NCBI RefSeq assembly: GCF_004122105.1
Contig: NZ_SBKN01000001.1
Span: 496,001 to 560,000 of the forward strand
Source of the DNA: Flavobacterium stagni
GTDB lineage: Bacteria; Bacteroidota; Bacteroidia; Flavobacteriales; Flavobacteriaceae
Length of the DNA: 64,000 nt
Direction: 5' to 3'
The translations under genes and the position numbers were made by a program. Numbering within the stretch: position 1 is the first letter of the stretch; every line of letters starts with the position of its first letter. This document shows positions 48,369 to 57,797 of this stretch, in pieces. The notes beneath the pieces are model-generated. The model saw only the letters and a list, made by a program, of their open reading frames with translations, was not told the DNA's origin and did no database searches.

Positions 48369-49183
48369 TGTTGCGTTTATTACGATTTTTACCGCTGTTG
48401 TTTTGCGGAATTTTGTTTGCCCAAGAAGAAAGTGTACACTCGGTGTATTTTGAATTTGACAAAGCCGATGTGAATGCCAAACAAGTTACGGACATGGTTG
48501 CTTTTATCAAAGGCACCGATTCCACCCGTATCGAATCCATCCAGATTTTTGGGTACACCGACGATGTGGGTAAAGAAGATTATAACTTCAAATTGTCAAC
48601 CAAGCGGGCGACCACCATCCAAAATAAGTTATTGGAAAACGGTATCAAAAACAAAATTATCGTAACCATTGAAGGCAAAGGAAAGATTTTAATTGATGAT
48701 GATATTGTTGACAATCTGCCCGAAAAGCGTTCCAAAAACAGACGTGTCGATATTGTAATTAACCTCAAGGAACTCCCCAAATTGGTGATGCCTGGGTATT
48801 ATAATATGCTCCAAAAAAACCATGTGGTAGGTGATCACATCATTTTGGACAATATTTTATTTGAAAAAGGCAGCAGCCGATTGACCTCGAAGGCCAAAGA
48901 AGAATTGGATAAAGTAGCCCTGCTTACCTTGCGTTACAAAAACATTCAATTTGAAATCCAAGGCCACGTATGTTGCACACCGCCCAACCAAAAAGAGGCG
49001 ATTGACAAAGACACGCGCAAGCGCAAACTATCTGAAAATCGCGCCATGTCAGTGTACAAATATTTAGCCTTCCGCAGGGTGCCGAAAAACCGCATGACCT
49101 ACAAAGGCTATGGTAACACCAAACCGTTGGGAAAAGACCCCCAATACGACCGTCGGGTGGAGTTGGTGATTACAAAAATCTAA
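48368..49183 (+). CDS. OmpA-family protein with two OmpA-like domains
   Basis: A 271-aa exported protein (signal peptide ending LFAQ). A first OmpA-like domain (about 24-135, FEFDKADVNAKQ...GYTDDVGKEDYN...KRSKNRRVDIVI) is followed by a second (about 160-270, NILFEKGSSRLTSKAKEELDKV...GHVCC...YDRRVELVIT). OmpA domains bind peptidoglycan, so it may bridge two wall strands (inference). It is coupled to the S41 protease gene by TAATG and converges with the GNAT gene (4-bp overlap). Confidence 0.88.
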   Translation: MLRLLRFLPLLFCGILFAQEESVHSVYFEFDKADVNAKQVTDMVAFIKGTDSTRIESIQIFGYTDDVGKEDYNFKLSTKRATTIQNKLLENGIKNKIIVTIEGKGKILIDDDIVDNLPEKRSKNRRVDIVINLKELPKLVMPGYYNMLQKNHVVGDHIILDNILFEKGSSRLTSKAKEELDKVALLTLRYKNIQFEIQGHVCCTPPNQKEAIDKDTRKRKLSENRAMSVYKYLAFRRVPKNRMTYKGYGNTKPLGKDPQYDRRVELVITKI

Positions 49184-49626
49184 GCTTTACGCATTCGGAT
49201 GTGCGGAATGTCATCCTCTAAGTAAGTTTCGCTAATCACTTCAAATCCGTGGGATTCATAAAACTTTTGCAAGTACAACTGTGCAGAAATGGTAATGGGT
49301 TGTGGACCGTAGGCTTCGTATACCCCAGCAATAGCGGCTTTCATCAAGGCGTGACCCGCTTGTATCCCTCGGTAATCGGGATGAACAACAACGCGACCAA
49401 TTGAGGCTTCATCAAAATAATAGCCTTGGTCAAACAAACGCGCATAAGCAATTAAAACGCCGTTTTGGTAGCCCAAGACATGTAACGCCTTTTCATCTTT
49501 CCCATCAATATCCAAATAGACGCAATTTTGCTCCACAACAAAGACGACTGAGCGCAATTGTAGGGATTCGTATAGTTGCGCAAGAGAAAGTTCGTTAAAA
49601 CGCTTTATTTCGAATGTAATATCCAT
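49180..49626 (-). CDS. GNAT N-acetyltransferase, ElaA-like
   Basis: A 148-aa acetyl-CoA-dependent acetyltransferase. ElaA-type features: LRSVVFVVEQNCVYLDIDGKDEKALHVLG near residues 27-55, the acetyl-CoA motif GRVVVHPDYRGIQAGHALM, and QLYLQKFYESHGFEVISETYLEDDIPHI at the end. The substrate is unknown. It sits one base after the DUF4837 gene, so they are cotranscribed. Confidence 0.9.
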   Translation of the reverse strand: MDITFEIKRFNELSLAQLYESLQLRSVVFVVEQNCVYLDIDGKDEKALHVLGYQNGVLIAYARLFDQGYYFDEASIGRVVVHPDYRGIQAGHALMKAAIAGVYEAYGPQPITISAQLYLQKFYESHGFEVISETYLEDDIPHIRMRKA

Positions 49627-49627
49627 G

Positions 49628-50608
49628 CTATTTTTTTAAAAATCGGGTCGAACGAATGATAGCTTCCAATTCAAACAGTAAATCCCGTTTCTTTTTGGAA
49701 GGTGCATAACAAAACCCTTCGATAAAAAGTACGCGGTTATTGGGTTCGTCCACTATGGCGTAATTGACAAAGGGTCCGCCCATAAAATCGTGAGATAGTT
49801 CCCAGCTTCCTCGGGTTTCAAACGCGGGTTTTCCAAAGATGGTTGTTTCGGATTGGTAGGGTGTAAATGCCTTTTCTGTCATCATGTAGGTACGCGGCAC
49901 GGCGCCATGAATGTATATTCTGCCGATGGAATCGCGGATGCTCACAATTTTTCGGGTAGGAATTTTATTGTTTTTCAATACCGACAACGGCATTTGGTAC
50001 ATGATCAAGCTAAGGTTCCCGCTCGTGATTTCTTTCTTGAGCCAAATAAAACGCTTGCCGCCCATAACCATGCGATACCGATTGGGGACATCAAAGGTGA
50101 TTCCAAACCGCTCCACAATTTTTTTGGTATCCAACAGCGAATCTTTTTTCAGCCATTGTTGGTAGACTTTAATTTCAGATTCTTTAATCTTGGCAATAAT
50201 CAATGAATCGTTGTTATGGATGGAATCCAGTAATTCTTGTACCGACCGTCCTGAAATATGCACAACCGTTTGTGGGTTGGCGAATTCGTTGGCTTGAATG
50301 CGAAACTGACTTTTATCTTCGCGTTTGACAATTATGATGTTCCGACTATTGGAGGTAAATCCTTCCAATAATTTGGCGGGATATTGATTGAGCGTTAATA
50401 CCGGTTCTTCTTGGGGTAAGCCTAAAAAGGGAGCGGCCAGCGTATTGCGCAAGGTATCCCCTACTTCACCGTTCCACAATTGATCGTCGATTAAAACGGC
50501 CACTTGGTTGGGTTTGGAGAAGGTTATTGTATCGGATTTATCGCTTCGATTGGAACAGGAAACGATGAAAAACCCGGAAATTAGGCATAAAAAAAGGGCT
50601 TTATTCAT
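49628..50608 (-). CDS. DUF4837 family lipoprotein
   Basis: A 326-aa lipoprotein (signal MNKALFLCLISGFFIVSC, Cys18) of a family restricted to Bacteroidetes, with TLAAPFLGLPQEEPVLTLNQYP and WLKKEITSGNLSLIMYQMPL as typical segments. The function is unknown. The ATG at 50608 is chosen because it begins the lipoprotein signal. This start codon and the next codons lie inside the hairpin that terminates the upstream LysM gene. Confidence 0.85.
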   Translation of the reverse strand: MNKALFLCLISGFFIVSCSNRSDKSDTITFSKPNQVAVLIDDQLWNGEVGDTLRNTLAAPFLGLPQEEPVLTLNQYPAKLLEGFTSNSRNIIIVKREDKSQFRIQANEFANPQTVVHISGRSVQELLDSIHNNDSLIIAKIKESEIKVYQQWLKKDSLLDTKKIVERFGITFDVPNRYRMVMGGKRFIWLKKEITSGNLSLIMYQMPLSVLKNNKIPTRKIVSIRDSIGRIYIHGAVPRTYMMTEKAFTPYQSETTIFGKPAFETRGSWELSHDFMGGPFVNYAIVDEPNNRVLFIEGFCYAPSKKKRDLLFELEAIIRSTRFLKK

Positions 50609-50624
50609 AAAGTAAATAAAGCCC
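50589..50624 (-). terminator. Terminator of the LysM transglycosylase gene overlapping the next start codon
   Basis: On the minus strand GGGCTTTATT / AATAAAGCCC (10-bp perfect stem, 9-nt loop) followed by seven T. The loop ends with the ATG of the DUF4837 gene, and the 3' arm plus T-run encode its residues 2-6. Confidence 0.85.
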
Positions 50625-50645
50625 AAAGATAGTTATGTTTTTAAA

Positions 50646-52952
50646 TTATCCGTTGATTTTTAACTTCATTCCGGGAGTAATACTTTCTCCTTTGATGTTG
50701 TTCCAACGTTTAATATCGGCGATAGAAACGCCTGGGAATTTTTTAGAGATACTAAACAATGAATCTCCTTTACGAACATGGTAAAGCGTTTCTTTAGTTT
50801 TGGTTTTGGCTACAGCCTCTTTGGTTTTGACTGCTACAGTTACTTCGGTTTTGTTGACCACCAATTTCTCACCTACTTGGATGGAATTGTCGGTACGGTT
50901 GTTCCATTCTTTCAATTGGTCTACCGAGGTGTTGTATTTTTTAGCAATAGAACCTAAATTATCTCCACGACCCACGGTGTATTCTTCGGTGCGGAACTCT
51001 TTTTTAGGTGCTACTTCTTCTTCACGAACTACAGCTACAGCATCATCAGAAATGATTAATTGCGTACCCAATTTAACGTTGTTGCCCATGATGTTGTTCC
51101 ATGAACGCAATTGCTCCACCGAAACATTGTGTTTTTTGGCAATAGAACCTAAGTTATCGCCTTTGGTTACCACATAATAATTCACAGATCGAGTAGAATC
51201 TTGAATTCCGGTATTTTTGATGCGCTCCACTTTGGCAGCTTTATCATTGGCAGCAATCGCTTCCATTTTTTCAGTTACCGGAACTTTGATTTCTTTACGA
51301 ACAGTAGTCACCACTTTTTCATTTTTGATAATTTTAATATTATCGCCAATGCCAATGTTGTTTCCTTTGATTTTATTCCATTTGCGTAATTCGGCAACGG
51401 TTACATCGTATTTTCCAGCTATCTCACCCAAAACATCGCCGCTTTTCACTTTGTGGTATTTCACCACATCTTTATTCACGACCACCTTTTCGGTTTTGTA
51501 TTGGATTTCGTATTTCACTTCATTCGATGAAGGTGCAGCAGCAATCGCTTTGTTGGTAGAATCTTTAGCGACTTCTTTCTTGCTGTTTTTCACCACAATT
51601 TCTTCCGGCATTTTGATTTTCAAACGTCGACCAAGTGGTGCGCGATCGCTTCTTAGGTGGTTCCATCGCTTGATATCGGTTACCGTTACATCATATTTTT
51701 CGGCGATTTCTGTCAAATTATCACCACGACGTACTTTATGGTACCGCGTGCGGGTGATGTAATCCCTGTTTAAAGCAGCAATTGCAGAAGTGTCTTTTGT
51801 ACGGCTGTTTATGCGCTCAAAAGGACGCTCGCGAAGTGATTCTTCATGCTTTACATAAGCATAAATTTTCTCTTCATTCGACGTAAATAAGGCTACTTTG
51901 TCTTTGGGTAAACGAATGTAATGGCGCTCGCCTGTAATGGCAGGAACCTCTTTACGTTTGAACGACGGATTGTAGAATTGAATTTCATTCACAGGAATAT
52001 CCAATAAATCCGATAATTGCTTAAAGGTAATGTGATTTTTGATGTGAATGGTATCCGTTGCAAAATGATTCGCAATGGCTTTATTCGGAACAATACCGTG
52101 TTCTTTGTGGTATTCAAAAATATACATGGTTGCCAAGAAAGCTGGTACATAACCTTGGGTTTCTTTGGGCAAATTTTTACGAATGTTCCAGTAATTCTGT
52201 TGGCCTCCCGAACGACGGATGGCTTTGGCTACGTTACCCGGACCTGAATTGTACGACGCTAAAACCAAATCCCAATCACCAAAAATTTGATACATGTTTT
52301 TCATGTATTGCGAGGCAGCCTGACTGGATTTAATCAAATCACTTCGTTCATCTACGTAAGTGGTGATATCCAGATTGTATTGTTTCCCCGTTTGGTACAT
52401 AAACTGCCACAAACCGGTAGCTCCCACGCGAGAAACCGCCAATGGATTCAATGCCGATTCGACTACAGCCAAGTATTTAATTTCTAACGGGATATTGTTT
52501 TTCGCCATTTCTTCTTCAAAAATGGGGAAATAGAACTGGGCAATTCCCATTAACCGTTCAAAATGTCTTTTGCGGTTTTTTAAAAAAGATTTGATTACAT
52601 TTTCTAAACCGGGATTGTACTCAATGTTAAACGGCGATTTTTCATCCAAGCGCTTCAATCGCTCTTTCAACACTTCGGTTGGCAATTCATAATCAACCGG
52701 TTGATCGACATTTACGTTTTTGATGTCTTCCAACATCGTGTCATAAATATCCAAGGCGGTCAATTCTTTCATCCACATACTGTCGATGCAAGAAGCCATT
52801 TCATCGTGTACAAAAGTGGCTTTAATAGAATCCAGATAAGAAAGTTTAGTTTCTTTTTTCACTACGGTATCTTGAGGAACTGGGTTCTCTTGGGCAAATA
52901 AAGCCGCTGAGGTACAGAACAAGAGTGTAGTAATCCGATTTTTTAAAGTCAT
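50646..52952 (-). CDS. MltD-like lytic transglycosylase with five LysM domains
   Basis: A 768-aa exported enzyme (signal peptide ending LFAQ). The lytic transglycosylase domain (about 110-290) has the catalytic Glu in LAVVESALNPLAVSRVGATG, then GLWQFM and LASYNSGPGNV. Five LysM modules follow (from about 420, 508, 595, 655 and 720; YHKVRRGDNL, YHKVKSGDVL, YYVVTKGDNL, EYTVGRGDNL, LYHVRKGDSL), separated by Lys/Val/Thr-rich linkers. It cleaves peptidoglycan glycan strands. MltD-type enzymes usually have fewer LysM copies. Domain positions are approximate. Confidence 0.93.
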   Translation of the reverse strand: MTLKNRITTLLFCTSAALFAQENPVPQDTVVKKETKLSYLDSIKATFVHDEMASCIDSMWMKELTALDIYDTMLEDIKNVNVDQPVDYELPTEVLKERLKRLDEKSPFNIEYNPGLENVIKSFLKNRKRHFERLMGIAQFYFPIFEEEMAKNNIPLEIKYLAVVESALNPLAVSRVGATGLWQFMYQTGKQYNLDITTYVDERSDLIKSSQAASQYMKNMYQIFGDWDLVLASYNSGPGNVAKAIRRSGGQQNYWNIRKNLPKETQGYVPAFLATMYIFEYHKEHGIVPNKAIANHFATDTIHIKNHITFKQLSDLLDIPVNEIQFYNPSFKRKEVPAITGERHYIRLPKDKVALFTSNEEKIYAYVKHEESLRERPFERINSRTKDTSAIAALNRDYITRTRYHKVRRGDNLTEIAEKYDVTVTDIKRWNHLRSDRAPLGRRLKIKMPEEIVVKNSKKEVAKDSTNKAIAAAPSSNEVKYEIQYKTEKVVVNKDVVKYHKVKSGDVLGEIAGKYDVTVAELRKWNKIKGNNIGIGDNIKIIKNEKVVTTVRKEIKVPVTEKMEAIAANDKAAKVERIKNTGIQDSTRSVNYYVVTKGDNLGSIAKKHNVSVEQLRSWNNIMGNNVKLGTQLIISDDAVAVVREEEVAPKKEFRTEEYTVGRGDNLGSIAKKYNTSVDQLKEWNNRTDNSIQVGEKLVVNKTEVTVAVKTKEAVAKTKTKETLYHVRKGDSLFSISKKFPGVSIADIKRWNNIKGESITPGMKLKING

Positions 52953-52998
52953 GTAATTATTTTTTTAAAATAGTATCTATCAACTATTTAGGTTTTTG

Positions 52999-53006
52999 CA
53001 AAAGTA
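52999..53006 (-). promoter_or_regulatory. -7 box (TACTTTTG) for the LysM transglycosylase gene
   Basis: A perfect TAnnTTTG match on the minus strand, 46 bp before the ATG at 52952. It lies in the gap after pgk, so the gene has its own promoter. Confidence 0.5.
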
Positions 53007-53054
53007 AAACCTATAACGTAAAAAAATACTTATTTATTGTTAAAAGTCAATTTC

Positions 53055-54242
53055 TTAGTCTAGAATCGCTTGAATTCCAGGCAATACGCGCCCTTCCAAC
53101 ATTTCCAACATGGCGCCTCCTCCCGTTGAAACATAGCTCATGCGTTCTTCCAAACCAAACTGTTTTACAGCAGCAACTGAATCCCCTCCACCAACTAATG
53201 AGAAGGCTCCGTTAGCCGTTGATTCAGCGATATATTCACCCAGAGTGATGGTTCCTTTGGCAAAACTTTCCATTTCAAAAACCCCTAAAGGTCCGTTCCA
53301 TAAAATTGTTTTGGAGTTCATGATCACTTCTTTGAAATTTTCTAGCGAACGGGGTCCGGCATCTAAACCTTGCCATCCGTCTGGAATTTCGCGAACATCT
53401 ACGATTTGAGTATTTGCATCATTGGCAAAAGCATCGGCAGCAATTACATCCACAGGAATATGAACGTGTACGTTTTTCTCTTTGGCTTTGTGTAAAATTT
53501 CTAAAGCCAAATCCAATTTGTCATTTTCACAGATAGAATCGCCTACCTTTCCGCCTAAGGCTTTGATGAAGGTAAACGTCATTCCGCCCCCAATAATCAT
53601 GTGGTCGACTTTGTCTAAAATGTTTTCGATTACCGTGATTTTAGAAGAAACTTTTGAGCCACCCAATACCGCAGTTACGGGTTTAACAGAATTATTTAAA
53701 ACACGATTCAAACTATCGATTTCTTTAGCTAATAAATAACCAAAACATTTGTCATTCGGAAAGAATTGTGCGATAATGGTAGTTGAGGCATGCGCGCGGT
53801 GTGCGGTCCCGAAAGCATCGTTCACATAGATGTCTCCTAGCGAGGCCAATTCTTTTGAAAATTCTACATCACCCGCTTCTTCTTCGGCGTAAAAGCGAAG
53901 GTTTTCAAGTAATAACACTTCCCCTGCTTTCAAATTAGCGGCAGCATTTTGGGCTACATCGCCACGACAATCGGTGGCAAATAGAACAGGAACGCCCAAT
54001 ACTTCAGCGGTTTTAGCTACGATATGGCGTAAAGAATATTTATCTTCTTTTCCTTTGGGACGGCCCAAGTGCGACATTAAAATCACGCTTCCACCATCGG
54101 CAAGAATTTTAGCAATTGTGGGTTGTGCCGCTTCGATACGATTGGCATCGGTTACGTTGAAATTTTCGTCCAAAGGCACATTAAAATCTACTCGGATTAA
54201 GGCCTTTTTACCTTGAAAATTGAAGTCGTTTAACGTTTTCAT
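53055..54242 (-). CDS. pgk: Phosphoglycerate kinase
   Basis: A 395-aa glycolytic enzyme converting 1,3-bisphosphoglycerate and ADP to 3-phosphoglycerate and ATP. The substrate-binding [16 protein letters not shown] (17-32), [10 protein letters not shown], the hinge region [10 protein letters not shown] and the nucleotide-binding [13 protein letters not shown] near the C-terminus are all intact; the length is normal. It stands alone, 102 bp upstream of the LysM gene in the same direction. Confidence 0.98.
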   Translation of the reverse strand: MKTLNDFNFQGKKALIRVDFNVPLDENFNVTDANRIEAAQPTIAKILADGGSVILMSHLGRPKGKEDKYSLRHIVAKTAEVLGVPVLFATDCRGDVAQNAAANLKAGEVLLLENLRFYAEEEAGDVEFSKELASLGDIYVNDAFGTAHRAHASTTIIAQFFPNDKCFGYLLAKEIDSLNRVLNNSVKPVTAVLGGSKVSSKITVIENILDKVDHMIIGGGMTFTFIKALGGKVGDSICENDKLDLALEILHKAKEKNVHVHIPVDVIAADAFANDANTQIVDVREIPDGWQGLDAGPRSLENFKEVIMNSKTILWNGPLGVFEMESFAKGTITLGEYIAESTANGAFSLVGGGDSVAAVKQFGLEERMSYVSTGGGAMLEMLEGRVLPGIQAILD

Positions 54243-54272
54243 TCGCTAGTTCAGGTTACTATTATTCGTCTG

Positions 54273-54280
54273 CAAATATA
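54273..54280 (-). promoter_or_regulatory. -7 box (TATATTTG) for pgk
   Basis: A perfect TAnnTTTG match on the minus strand, 30 bp before the pgk ATG. No clear -33 TTG. Confidence 0.55.
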
Positions 54281-54462
54281 ACGATTTAAACGGGTTAAGA
54301 AAACGATAAATGTCATTGTCCGGATTCACGACCGGAATTAAAAGTGGAGTAACGGCTTATATTCGGGGGAGAAATCCAACTTTAGATCGTACTTTTTCGT
54401 ACATCAAAGGAAACATATTTCGGCGGTTTTTGATGGATAAAACGGTACCGAGTACTAAAAAA

Positions 54463-56424
54463 CTAATGATCATTATCGGTAATACTTTCGTTAGCACTAT
54501 TCACTGACAACACCCATAGTTTTTCCGTGTACGTTCCGTTCAATTGAGATTTAACAAGGGCCACCGCTTCTTCTTCAGTAACCACACGAATTAAACTAAC
54601 GTATTGAAAATTATTCTGATGATTGATCAAACATTTTGGAGATAATCCTTTCTTTTTCAATTGATTCATGAAATTGCCCGTATTCTCTGTCATGGCAAAA
54701 ACGTTAGCAATTAAGTAATAGCCTTTGGGTTCGTTGGGCAAACTGATAAACTGCAATTTTACTTTATCGGTTTGATCTGCCAAAGCGGTGTCTTTGCGTT
54801 TAATGTTCCATGAAGCGTCAGCATACAATTGCGTTACATTTTTGTTTACCGCCACAATTTGGATACAATCTTTAAAAACGCCATCCAATTTACTGGCTTG
54901 CTTTGCTACAGCTTCTTCTTGATTGGTAGTTTTCAAAATGGCCACATAACGGTAATTATTCAGTGGATTGGTAAACACGATGTTTTCTAACCCTTTAGTG
55001 TTTAAAAACTTTATGTATTGATTGGTGTTTTCATCGGTTTTAAAAATACCGGTAACCAAATAGTAGGCGGGTTCGGCACCCGAGATTTTCAACATCTGGA
55101 TTTCTGCAGTTTTTCCACTTTCAATTACTTGATCTTTACAAAAACGATTGAATGAAGATGTCGATTTGTTATTATTTTCTGAAAGCAAATCAATATTGGC
55201 AGGAACAAATTTCAGTACTTGTTTCAAGCCGGTCAATTTGTATTCGTTTTTGGAAGCAATTTGGGTAAGCCCTAATTTTTCTTCTGCTTTTGTCGTATTG
55301 TCTGAATCTACGACCATGCCTGTGAAGAATAAAAAGCACTGGTCACCCGTTGATAATAATCGAATCGAGGTTTCGTCTGCATTATTGGAAATAATCGAAT
55401 TGTTTGGATTCGAAACCGTAAACACACAGCTGTCATATCCAAGGGTATTTTTGCTGTCGGGATAACGGTTCATGCAATAGTGACCGTCAAGCGTAATGCT
55501 GCTGTTAAAGAAATTGTTGGGTTTGCGTTTTCCATCGGTAATGGGTTGGAAATTGCCGCCTTTTTTGGTGCCTAACAATATTTGATCTCCGATTAAATTG
55601 TTGTCTCCTTCTAAAGCGCCAAAGGCTAATTTTACATTGACATTGCCTGAGGCAGGTGTGTGGAATCCGAAATAGCTGAAATCAATAGGCTGCGCATTCA
55701 ATGTGGCAAAACCATCATTTAATGAAATGTATTTTTCCGACAAAGAAGGATCTTCATATACCACGAATAGTGTCCATCCCGCTGCAGAACCACCCGATAA
55801 TGTTCCCAAAGTGGCTTTAATATTGGCCACCGTATACACTCCGAAAGGATTGGTTAACGCCTGCAATTGGGAAGTTACATCGGCAAAAACAGCATAAGGA
55901 GCCATGTCTTTGGAATGACGATCTTGAATACCATCGTGCAAAAGTTGACCCGCAATGGCTGTGTATTTTTCTTTTCCAGGAAATTTAATCAAGATATTGG
56001 TGAAATTTTCACGAGCAGGATCTACCGGAATGTATTTCTCAGAACCCTTTTGTTCCCCTTCATTGAAGAGATACGTGGCCGACCAATACAATCCAGCAAA
56101 AATAATTTTCTTAGACGAAGGATTTTCAGCATATAATTCGGCACTACTCGATGAAAAAGTAGCTTCATCATCATCCACATCAATGTAATCCATGAAGAAT
56201 TCATCATTCAATTTGGCTTGATTGGTGTGGTTGTAGTAGGCGTCATTAGGACCATTGGAGTAATCGGCACGATTTACTATGGTGTTGGCAATCATAGCCA
56301 TATCTCCCTTGAGATGCTTTTCAAAACGAGATTTAAATGGAACTGAAAGCTGCGCACTCACCTCCATAGAACTTATCAGCACGAGGCTTCCAAGTAGCAA
56401 TTTCTTTAGACGGTTAGCATTCAT
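54463..56424 (-). CDS. Exported protein with a gliding-adhesin-type N-terminal domain and SPOR-like repeats
   Basis: A 653-aa protein. A signal peptide (ending VSAQ) is followed by a ~330-residue domain (ANTIVNRADYSNGPND...SSKKIIFAGLYWSATY...SSITLDGHYCMNRYPDSKNT). I know this from the N-terminal part of large flavobacterial surface proteins (DUF3344-like, from memory). The C-terminal ~200 residues hold two SPOR-like units (YYLVTGIFKTDENTNQYIKF and YYLIANVFAMTENTGNFMNQ), each with a second strand-helix half (YRYVAILKTTNQEEAV, FQYVSLIRVVTEEEAV). SPOR domains bind denuded peptidoglycan. No type IX sorting domain is seen. The start is MNANRLKKLLL (ATG 56424). Confidence 0.7.
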   Translation of the reverse strand: MNANRLKKLLLGSLVLISSMEVSAQLSVPFKSRFEKHLKGDMAMIANTIVNRADYSNGPNDAYYNHTNQAKLNDEFFMDYIDVDDDEATFSSSSAELYAENPSSKKIIFAGLYWSATYLFNEGEQKGSEKYIPVDPARENFTNILIKFPGKEKYTAIAGQLLHDGIQDRHSKDMAPYAVFADVTSQLQALTNPFGVYTVANIKATLGTLSGGSAAGWTLFVVYEDPSLSEKYISLNDGFATLNAQPIDFSYFGFHTPASGNVNVKLAFGALEGDNNLIGDQILLGTKKGGNFQPITDGKRKPNNFFNSSITLDGHYCMNRYPDSKNTLGYDSCVFTVSNPNNSIISNNADETSIRLLSTGDQCFLFFTGMVVDSDNTTKAEEKLGLTQIASKNEYKLTGLKQVLKFVPANIDLLSENNNKSTSSFNRFCKDQVIESGKTAEIQMLKISGAEPAYYLVTGIFKTDENTNQYIKFLNTKGLENIVFTNPLNNYRYVAILKTTNQEEAVAKQASKLDGVFKDCIQIVAVNKNVTQLYADASWNIKRKDTALADQTDKVKLQFISLPNEPKGYYLIANVFAMTENTGNFMNQLKKKGLSPKCLINHQNNFQYVSLIRVVTEEEAVALVKSQLNGTYTEKLWVLSVNSANESITDNDH

Positions 56425-56475
56425 TGTTCTTAAGTTTTGAATTAGGTTTGGGGAAAACCATAATAGATTTCGAAA

Positions 56476-56483
56476 CAAATGTA
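56476..56483 (-). promoter_or_regulatory. -7 box (TACATTTG) for the SPOR protein gene
   Basis: A perfect TAnnTTTG match on the minus strand, 51 bp before the ATG at 56424. Confidence 0.45.
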
Positions 56484-56632
56484 AATACAAAAATCGATAA
56501 AGTGTATGTTTTAGTCGATAAATGGTAATTTTGTGTATTTTTTAAATATATTTTCTTACAAAATAAAATATTTTACAAAGCGATTCTTACAGGTCTTATT
56601 TTCATTTTACACCAAAAAATCGTTTAAAATGC

Positions 56633-56640
56633 TATATTTG
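56633..56640 (+). promoter_or_regulatory. -7 box (TATATTTG) very close to the holB start
   Basis: A perfect TAnnTTTG match that ends only 3 bp before the holB ATG (56644). If used, transcription would start at or just after the ATG (leaderless or downstream start); it may instead be a chance match. Confidence 0.35.
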
Positions 56641-56643
56641 CTT

Positions 56644-57792
56644 ATGTTATTTTCTGAAATTTTAGGACACGAACACCTTAAAAATCATTTGATTAGAAGT
56701 GCCTCTTTGGGAAGAATTCCCCATGCACAACTTTTTGTGGGACCTGAAGGATGTGGGACATTACCGATGGCCATTGCGTATGCTCAATACATTATTTGTT
56801 CCAATTCGGGTTCGGAAAATAATGGCGCTAATGAAGCATGTAATTTAAAATTCAATCATTTAGCACATCCTGACTTACATTTTGTATATCCCACAGTTTC
56901 TACAGATGAAGTGAAATCAAAGCCTAAGAGTTTGGATTTTCTCAAAGAATGGCGACAGTTTGTTACAGAAAATGCCTATGGCGGACTCTTCGACTGGTAT
57001 AAACTTTTGGATGTAAAAAACAAACAAGGGGAAATTCGGGTGGATGATGCGCAAGAAATCGTCAAGGCCTTGTCTTTAAAATCACATGAAGGCGGTTATA
57101 AAGTAATGATTATTTGGATGGCCGATAAAATGAACATTGCGGCTTCCAATAAGTTATTGAAATTATTAGAAGAACCTACAGACAAAACGGTGTTTATTCT
57201 AATTTCTGAGAATGAAGAAGATATTTTACAAACCATCCGTTCCCGTTGTCAGGTGCTTCAATTTAATAGTTTGACAGAGGCTGATATTGCAAAAGCATTG
57301 GTTTCTCGAGAAGGAATTGATGCTAAAAATGCACAGAAAATCGCCCATCAATCCCAAGGTAATTTCAACAAAGCCCTTAAATTAGTACGTGCCGAAGACG
57401 AGGATTTTCCGTTTGAACAATGGTTTGTGCAGTGGGTTCGCGCCGCCTTTCGTGCCAAAGGAAACGCAGCAGCAATTCATGATCTGATCGCTTGGAGTGA
57501 AGAGATTGCCAGTTTGGGACGGGAAACACAAAAAAAGTTTCTGGTATATTGTACCGATATGTTTCGTCAAGCGCTTTTATTGAATTATCAAGCACCTGAT
57601 TTGGTTTATGTTGAACCTCAGGTAGCCGGTTTTCAATTGGAAAAATTTGCGCCCTTTGTTACAGGAAATAACATTACCGAACTCTTTAAAGAACTTTCAG
57701 AAGCGAGTTACCTTATCGAGCGTAATGGAAATGCAAAAATTGTCCTCACCGATTTATCGATAAAATTAACGCGATTAATTCATAAACATTAG
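56644..57792 (+). CDS. holB: DNA polymerase III clamp-loader delta' subunit
   Basis: A 382-aa AAA+ subunit of the clamp loader. It starts MLFSEILGHEHLKNHLIRSA and keeps RIPHAQLFVGPEGCGTLPMA, where the P-loop lacks the Lys-Thr pair (GPEGCGTL), as is usual for the non-hydrolysing delta' subunit. ASNKLLKLLEEPTDKTVFILISEN and the SRC motif TIRSRCQ (arginine-finger region) confirm it. The start is chosen by the family N-terminus; a longer frame opens at 56533. A DoxX gene follows after 5 bp. Confidence 0.94.
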   Translation: MLFSEILGHEHLKNHLIRSASLGRIPHAQLFVGPEGCGTLPMAIAYAQYIICSNSGSENNGANEACNLKFNHLAHPDLHFVYPTVSTDEVKSKPKSLDFLKEWRQFVTENAYGGLFDWYKLLDVKNKQGEIRVDDAQEIVKALSLKSHEGGYKVMIIWMADKMNIAASNKLLKLLEEPTDKTVFILISENEEDILQTIRSRCQVLQFNSLTEADIAKALVSREGIDAKNAQKIAHQSQGNFNKALKLVRAEDEDFPFEQWFVQWVRAAFRAKGNAAAIHDLIAWSEEIASLGRETQKKFLVYCTDMFRQALLLNYQAPDLVYVEPQVAGFQLEKFAPFVTGNNITELFKELSEASYLIERNGNAKIVLTDLSIKLTRLIHKH

Positions 57793-57797
57793 TAATC

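Noticed and set aside
54310..54507. 65-codon open frame between pgk and the SPOR gene
   Set aside because: It overlaps the 3' end of the SPOR gene on the other strand by 45 bp, has no recognised family and no promoter box; chance openness is likely, though a small protein cannot be fully excluded.
56644..57792. Broken P-loop ATPase (loss of the Walker A Lys-Thr in holB)
   Set aside because: A degenerate P-loop is normal for the delta' clamp-loader subunit, so it is not a sign of a pseudogene.
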